A DNA stretch of 7,327 nt from Pseudomonadota bacterium (GTDB taxonomy: Bacteria; Pseudomonadota; Gammaproteobacteria; Burkholderiales; SG8-39). The DNA lies in NCBI GenBank assembly GCA_021825225.1, contig JAKAIH010000131.1:1-7327 (forward strand), written 5' to 3'. Positions 4,835-7,327 of the stretch are shown here, piece by piece. Each line of letters opens with the position of its first letter. Positions within the stretch are counted from its first letter, which is position 1. The translations under genes and the position numbers were made by a program. Below the pieces are notes generated by a model. The model was given only the letters and a program-made list of their open reading frames with translations. It was not told the origin of the DNA and did not search any database.

Positions 4835-4986
4835 AGCTCGATTCTTTCCAGTGTCAGGTGCCACATTCCCGCCGCGGCCAGCAGCAGCACCAGCACCAAC
4901 CCGACCGTCGTCATGTCGACTTCGGTGCGGAACGGGCGCAGCGCCACCGCGTTGACTTGCCGGGCGGTGTTGATGATGCCGTGCAT
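4831..4986 (-). CDS. 51-aa single-pass membrane protein after the MCP
   Basis: The product starts MHGIINTARQVNAVALRPF and has an amphipathic N-terminal half, one helix (about residues 26-42, TTVGLVLVLLLAAAGMW) and a short charged tail ending RIEL. No family is recognised; a virion membrane protein is inferred from the location. The ATG at 4984-4986 has no Shine-Dalgarno. It is in the same frame as the MCP, five sense codons after its TAA, so re-initiation or stop-codon readthrough are possible expression routes. An internal ATG (MTTVGL) would leave only about 27 aa. Its TGA overlaps the next ATG (ATGA). Confidence 0.65.
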   Translation of the reverse strand: MHGIINTARQVNAVALRPFRTEVDMTTVGLVLVLLLAAAGMWHLTLERIEL

Positions 4987-5001
4987 GGCGGCCGGGCGGT
5001 C

Positions 5002-6228
5002 TTAGCTGCCGCCCATGCCGGCCAGCGACGGCGCAGCAGACAGCACCTGCGCCACCGCCACATCTTCCCACCCGACCGTCACGGTTGCGCCGGACTGCAG
5101 CGAGCTCGGATTGAGGGTGATCACGGTGTTGCCATCGGCGGCGGTGATGATCGGCTCGTCCGACGTGTCGAAGAAGTAGACGCCGGGCGGCGCGTCATCC
5201 CCGAAGGTGTTGCGCTGGATATAGGACTGCATCGAAGGCGTGCGCTTCCAAAACGTCGTCTGATTTGCCGCCTGCAGCGTGAAATCGGTAATATCCGTGC
5301 CGGGGTTCATCGTGCCGCCGTTGTCGAAGGCCAGCACGGTCGACCAGTATTCGCGCAGCGGCGAATAGCGGAAGAAGTTTTCGATGCCCTGCACAAGCGA
5401 GCTAAAGACCGTCGTCTTGAGCTCGTAGATTATCGACAGGTCCGGCGCCAGCGGCACCAGCAAGCCGGGGTCGTAGTTGTCGAAATAGTGTTGGTACAGA
5501 TTGAACGTGCAGGCGAACGTCGGCGGATTGGACGCGCTGGCGCCGGTGTAGCCGCTTTTCAGCGGATCGGTGCCCGCTTGGCAAAATGTCGGATTGAACG
5601 TGATCTGCAGTTGCTGCGTGCCGAGCAGCGCATTGCCGAGCACCGCGCCCTTGAGCGAATGGCGGCCGGTCGCGACAGGAATCTCGAAGAAGGCGCGCAC
5701 GGTGCCGGACGCGCCGGCGGCGATACTGGCCGGCGCGGCGATTGGCGCCAGCGTTGCACCGAAGCCAGACGGCGAATCGGTGCTGAGCGCCGAGCCGGGG
5801 ATGCGGCGCCGGCGCATCGCGTTCACGGCCGCCAGATGCCACCCATACGTGTTGATGCGCTGATTCTGCGCCGAATCCGTGTAGGTCACGTTGCTCAGCA
5901 TCTGCCACGGGCCGAAGCCGGTGCGCGTCAGGGCCGAGCCGGCGGAAGGGTTCGTCACGGTGCAGACCAGCTCGAGCACGTATTTCGTGATCAGGCCGAC
6001 AGGCAGCGGCTGCAGGTTGAGCGTGTACGCCTGCCCGTATACTGGCACGAAACTACCGCTCTGCGCGATCTGTTCATACCGCTGCCCCGGCGCGAAGTGC
6101 GGGTCCTGCTGCACCCCGCGCAGCACGGCGGAGGCATAGGCCGATTGCGCCTGCTGCTGCGCCGAGAACGGCTGCAGGACGTTATTGGAGGGGCGCGCGG
6201 GCGCGGCGGCGGTCTGCTGCTGTGCCAA
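5002..6228 (-). CDS. Major capsid protein, P3-like double jelly-roll
   Basis: Probable hexon-type capsid protein that forms trimers around the internal membrane. The chosen TTG at 6226-6228 gives 408 aa, close to the 395 of PRD1 P3. A GGAG (6237-6240) lies 8 bases upstream, and the small gene ahead ends just before it. The open frame continues to an ATG at 6375, but that extension is Arg-rich, low in hydrophobics and fully overlaps the 42-aa gene, so it is rejected. The protein is rich in short beta-prone, Gly/Pro/Asn-separated segments and has a Gln/Ala-rich N-terminal helix (about 20-40). FFEIPVA (180-186) and YFFDTSDEPI (351-360) fall where each barrel's conserved late strands would lie; the second resembles the FDxSxxPI pattern I remember from tailless-phage MCPs. 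It is the only large protein without a membrane helix or enzyme motif, and it lies next to the ATPase. A fold comparison would settle it. Confidence 0.83.
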   Translation of the reverse strand: MAQQQTAAAPARPSNNVLQPFSAQQQAQSAYASAVLRGVQQDPHFAPGQRYEQIAQSGSFVPVYGQAYTLNLQPLPVGLITKYVLELVCTVTNPSAGSALTRTGFGPWQMLSNVTYTDSAQNQRINTYGWHLAAVNAMRRRRIPGSALSTDSPSGFGATLAPIAAPASIAAGASGTVRAFFEIPVATGRHSLKGAVLGNALLGTQQLQITFNPTFCQAGTDPLKSGYTGASASNPPTFACTFNLYQHYFDNYDPGLLVPLAPDLSIIYELKTTVFSSLVQGIENFFRYSPLREYWSTVLAFDNGGTMNPGTDITDFTLQAANQTTFWKRTPSMQSYIQRNTFGDDAPPGVYFFDTSDEPIITAADGNTVITLNPSSLQSGATVTVGWEDVAVAQVLSAAPSLAGMGGS

Positions 6229-6233
6229 GGGGG

Positions 6234-6362
6234 TTACTCCGCGGTATGGGGGGCGGCGCCGAGAAGCTCGGACACCAGGACGGCGGCGACCAGCCAGAAC
6301 GCGACCATCACGGGAATGATGATCCAGTTCGGCCACGCCTTGAGGATTCGCCAGTTCAGCAT
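6234..6362 (-). CDS. 42-aa single-pass membrane protein (packaging-vertex candidate)
   Basis: A short gene read directly from the sequence: ATG at 6360-6362, TAA at 6234-6236. The product begins MLNWRILKAWPNWIIIPV and carries one strong helix (about residues 13-34) after a Trp-rich, basic N-terminus, which suggests a membrane-interface segment. It starts 2 bases after the upstream stop, and its own tail carries the GGAG that serves the MCP start, so it fits the operon exactly. Its size is that of PRD1 P20/P22 (roughly 40-50 residues) and its place between ATPase and MCP is comparable, but no sequence homology can be claimed. It is easily missed because a longer open frame of the MCP extends across it. 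Confidence 0.75.
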   Translation of the reverse strand: MLNWRILKAWPNWIIIPVMVAFWLVAAVLVSELLGAAPHTAE

Positions 6363-6364
6363 TG

Positions 6365-6553
6365 TCAGCCGGCAACCGGGCCGGGGTTAGGGGCGGCGGG
6401 CGGTGGCGCCGCCTTGATCCAGCCCAGGCGCATCGCGCCTTGCGCCAGCAGCACCGCGGCGAAATAGGCGATTGCGGCCAGCAATCCGACCGTCAAAAGG
6501 TTGTCCGGCCGAAACGTAATCACTCCGGGTTCCACGTCGCCCCCTTCACGCAT
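6365..6553 (-). CDS. Small single-pass membrane protein between packaging ATPase and MCP
   Basis: This 62-aa product has one clear membrane helix (about residues 19-39, LTVGLLAAIAYFAAVLL) and a Pro/Ala-rich tail. No family is recognised by sequence. In PRD1 the tiny membrane proteins P20 and P22 work with the ATPase P9 at the unique packaging vertex, and this gene sits beside the ATPase and just ahead of the MCP, so it is a positional candidate for such a role (inference). The start is uncertain. The ATG at 6553 has GGGGAG 17 bases upstream, which is too far. The in-frame GTG at 6535 has AAGGGGG just upstream with a 4-base spacer and would give 56 aa; it may be the real start. The stop TGA at 6365-6367 lies 2 bases before the next ATG. 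Confidence 0.72.
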   Translation of the reverse strand: MREGGDVEPGVITFRPDNLLTVGLLAAIAYFAAVLLAQGAMRLGWIKAAPPPAAPNPGPVAG

Positions 6554-6595
6554 CCGAGAGTCGACGTCTACTCCCCGGAATCATCAAATGAGAAG

Positions 6596-6619
6596 ATCGA
6601 TCCGGCCGGAATGATCGAT
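6596..6619. repeat. Inverted repeat in the gap after the ATPase gene
   Basis: Arms ATCGATC (6596-6602) and GATCGAT (6613-6619) are perfect reverse complements around a 10-base spacer. The interval also contains the palindrome CCGGCCGG (6602-6609). It lies in the 71-base gap (6554-6624) between the ATPase stop and the next gene, one of only two sizeable gaps in the window. On the minus strand it is followed by a pyrimidine-rich stretch (CTTCTCATTTG) but no clean T-run, so a weak terminator, an mRNA-processing hairpin or a protein-binding site are all possible. No convincing -35/-10 pair was found beside it. Confidence 0.5.
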
Positions 6620-6624
6620 TTTCC

Positions 6625-7327
6625 CTACAGGCGCACGCGCCGCGGCGCCATTTCCGGCGGCGGGTCCTCTATCACGGGAAGTCGCGTCAACACGCGATCC
6701 GCGATGCGCGCGAATTCGGGGCACGGGCGGAGCAACACGCCTTGATCTGCGATCACGTCATACCAGACAGAATGATGTAAACCGGCATCCCGCAACGTGT
6801 CGAAATTCAGGATATGCGGCGGCACATATTGCGATATGCGCTTCTGGTGTTCTGGATGCTGTATGTAAAATACCTGAATAAATTCAGCCGTTGCAAAAAT
6901 GGTGGTATCGATATTGAACGGCATCTGCGTCCCGGTCACCACGGGGCACAAGCGGGAACGTCCTTGCGTCAGCAGCATCCGCAGTCCCTGATTGCGCTGG
7001 CCGACCATCAACCCTTCGTCGATCAGGCATCCGGTGCTTCCCTGGTCAAAAATCCGCATGAAGTAATCGCTAAGCGGTCCGTCCTTGTCGTGATCCTCTA
7101 TTCGTGCCTTGGCAACATAAAGCCCCGGCTCTGACGGCGGCCGATCATGGATACTGACTTCCGCCGACACGGGAAGCGCGGAAACCAGATCATCGCCTTT
7201 GAAATCGATCATAATCCAGGGCATTTCGGTGAAACTACGCTGCGAAATGTGGTGCAACATTTCCTGCGTCTTGCCCGAGCCGGGCCGTCCGACCACAACG
7301 AGACGCTGCGAATCGGACGGCAGGCGA
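6625..7327 (-). CDS. P9-like (FtsK/HerA superfamily) genome-packaging ATPase, 5'-partial
   Basis: Probable motor that drives phage DNA into a preformed membrane-containing capsid, placed at the packaging vertex. The frame stays open to the right edge: ten residues precede the GTG at 7296, reading RLPSDSQRLV and then VVGRPGSGKT. That is a normal beta-strand leading into a P-loop, so the GTG at 7296 is internal and the true start lies beyond the window. Numbering from that GTG, Walker A is GRPGSGKT (3-10). An acidic DFKGDD follows at 31-36, a hydrophobic-DE Walker B (CLIDEG) at 90-95, and a QGRSR...TGTQMP stretch (111-125) resembles the arginine-finger/sensor region of P9-type ATPases. The 233 visible residues compare with about 227 in PRD1 P9, so little is missing. 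It ends in TAG upstream of two small membrane genes and the MCP. Zot-type ATPases share the P-loop, but the neighbourhood favours P9. Confidence 0.88.
   Translation of the reverse strand, partial: RLPSDSQRLVVVGRPGSGKTQEMLHHISQRSFTEMPWIMIDFKGDDLVSALPVSAEVSIHDRPPSEPGLYVAKARIEDHDKDGPLSDYFMRIFDQGSTGCLIDEGLMVGQRNQGLRMLLTQGRSRLCPVVTGTQMPFNIDTTIFATAEFIQVFYIQHPEHQKRISQYVPPHILNFDTLRDAGLHHSVWYDVIADQGVLLRPCPEFARIADRVLTRLPVIEDPPPEMAPRRVRL

Noticed and set aside
4858..6390. A 510-codon plus-strand open frame opposite the capsid gene
   Set aside because: Its translation is dominated by Arg, His, Gly and Ala with no domain; it is the GC-rich complement of the capsid gene and of flanking minus-strand genes.
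7294..7296. GTG as the start of the packaging ATPase
   Set aside because: It would begin inside the P-loop strand, and the frame continues upstream with a sensible sequence to the window edge.
6625..7327. Zot-like assembly ATPase of a filamentous phage
   Set aside because: No C-terminal membrane helix is visible, and the neighbouring capsid-like, transglycosylase and lysozyme genes fit a lytic tailless phage better than a filamentous one.
1..7327. Integration, replication, defence or toxin-antitoxin modules, tRNA genes
   Set aside because: No protein or RNA in the window shows motifs for these; every supported gene fits virion, lysis or unknown categories.

Overview
The window looks like the virion-assembly and lysis block of a small tailless, internal-membrane dsDNA phage (or an integrated or metagenomic copy of one) of the PRD1/Tectiviridae type. 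It has a P9-like packaging ATPase, a roughly 400-residue P3-like double jelly-roll major capsid protein (MCP), a run of very small membrane proteins, a membrane-anchored P7-like transglycosylase and a T4-type lysozyme. All genes lie on the minus strand and are tightly packed. The DNA is clearly GC-rich, with G/C at third positions. The periplasm-type peptidoglycan enzymes fit a GC-rich, probably Gram-negative (proteobacterial) host, but the host cannot be named from this sequence. No integrase, polymerase, terminal protein, tRNA or host gene is visible, so lytic phage and prophage cannot be told apart.

Layout in transcription order, right to left. The ATPase (6625 to the right edge, missing only its N-terminus) is followed by a 71-base gap holding an inverted repeat. 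Next come two small one-helix membrane proteins (6365-6553 and 6234-6362) and the MCP (5002-6228, probable TTG start). Six membrane-associated genes then cover 3614-4986: 51, 33, 34, 153, 91 and 88 aa. The 91- and 88-aa proteins are tandem paralogues, and the 153-aa one ends in a Gly-Tyr repeat. Then come a Pro-rich 88-aa protein, a 209-aa anchored Gln/Ala-rich helical protein, a 65-aa membrane protein and a 69-aa unknown. The transglycosylase (1632-2315) is followed by a lysis-like cassette: a two-helix holin candidate, an 85-aa membrane protein, lysozyme and a 60-aa membrane protein. A 58-base gap with a strong hairpin precedes a last gene that runs off the left edge.

Most junctions are stop/start overlaps (ATGA, GTGA) or a few bases of spacing, which implies one long translationally coupled operon. 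By analogy with PRD1, the MCP coats a vesicle filled with the small membrane proteins, the ATPase fills it through a special vertex, the transglycosylase opens peptidoglycan during entry, and lysozyme plus holin release progeny. Apart from the ATPase, MCP and two cell-wall enzymes, no protein could be matched to a named family by eye. There is no stretch over 300 bases without a gene, and no promoter, CRISPR or RNA gene was recognised.
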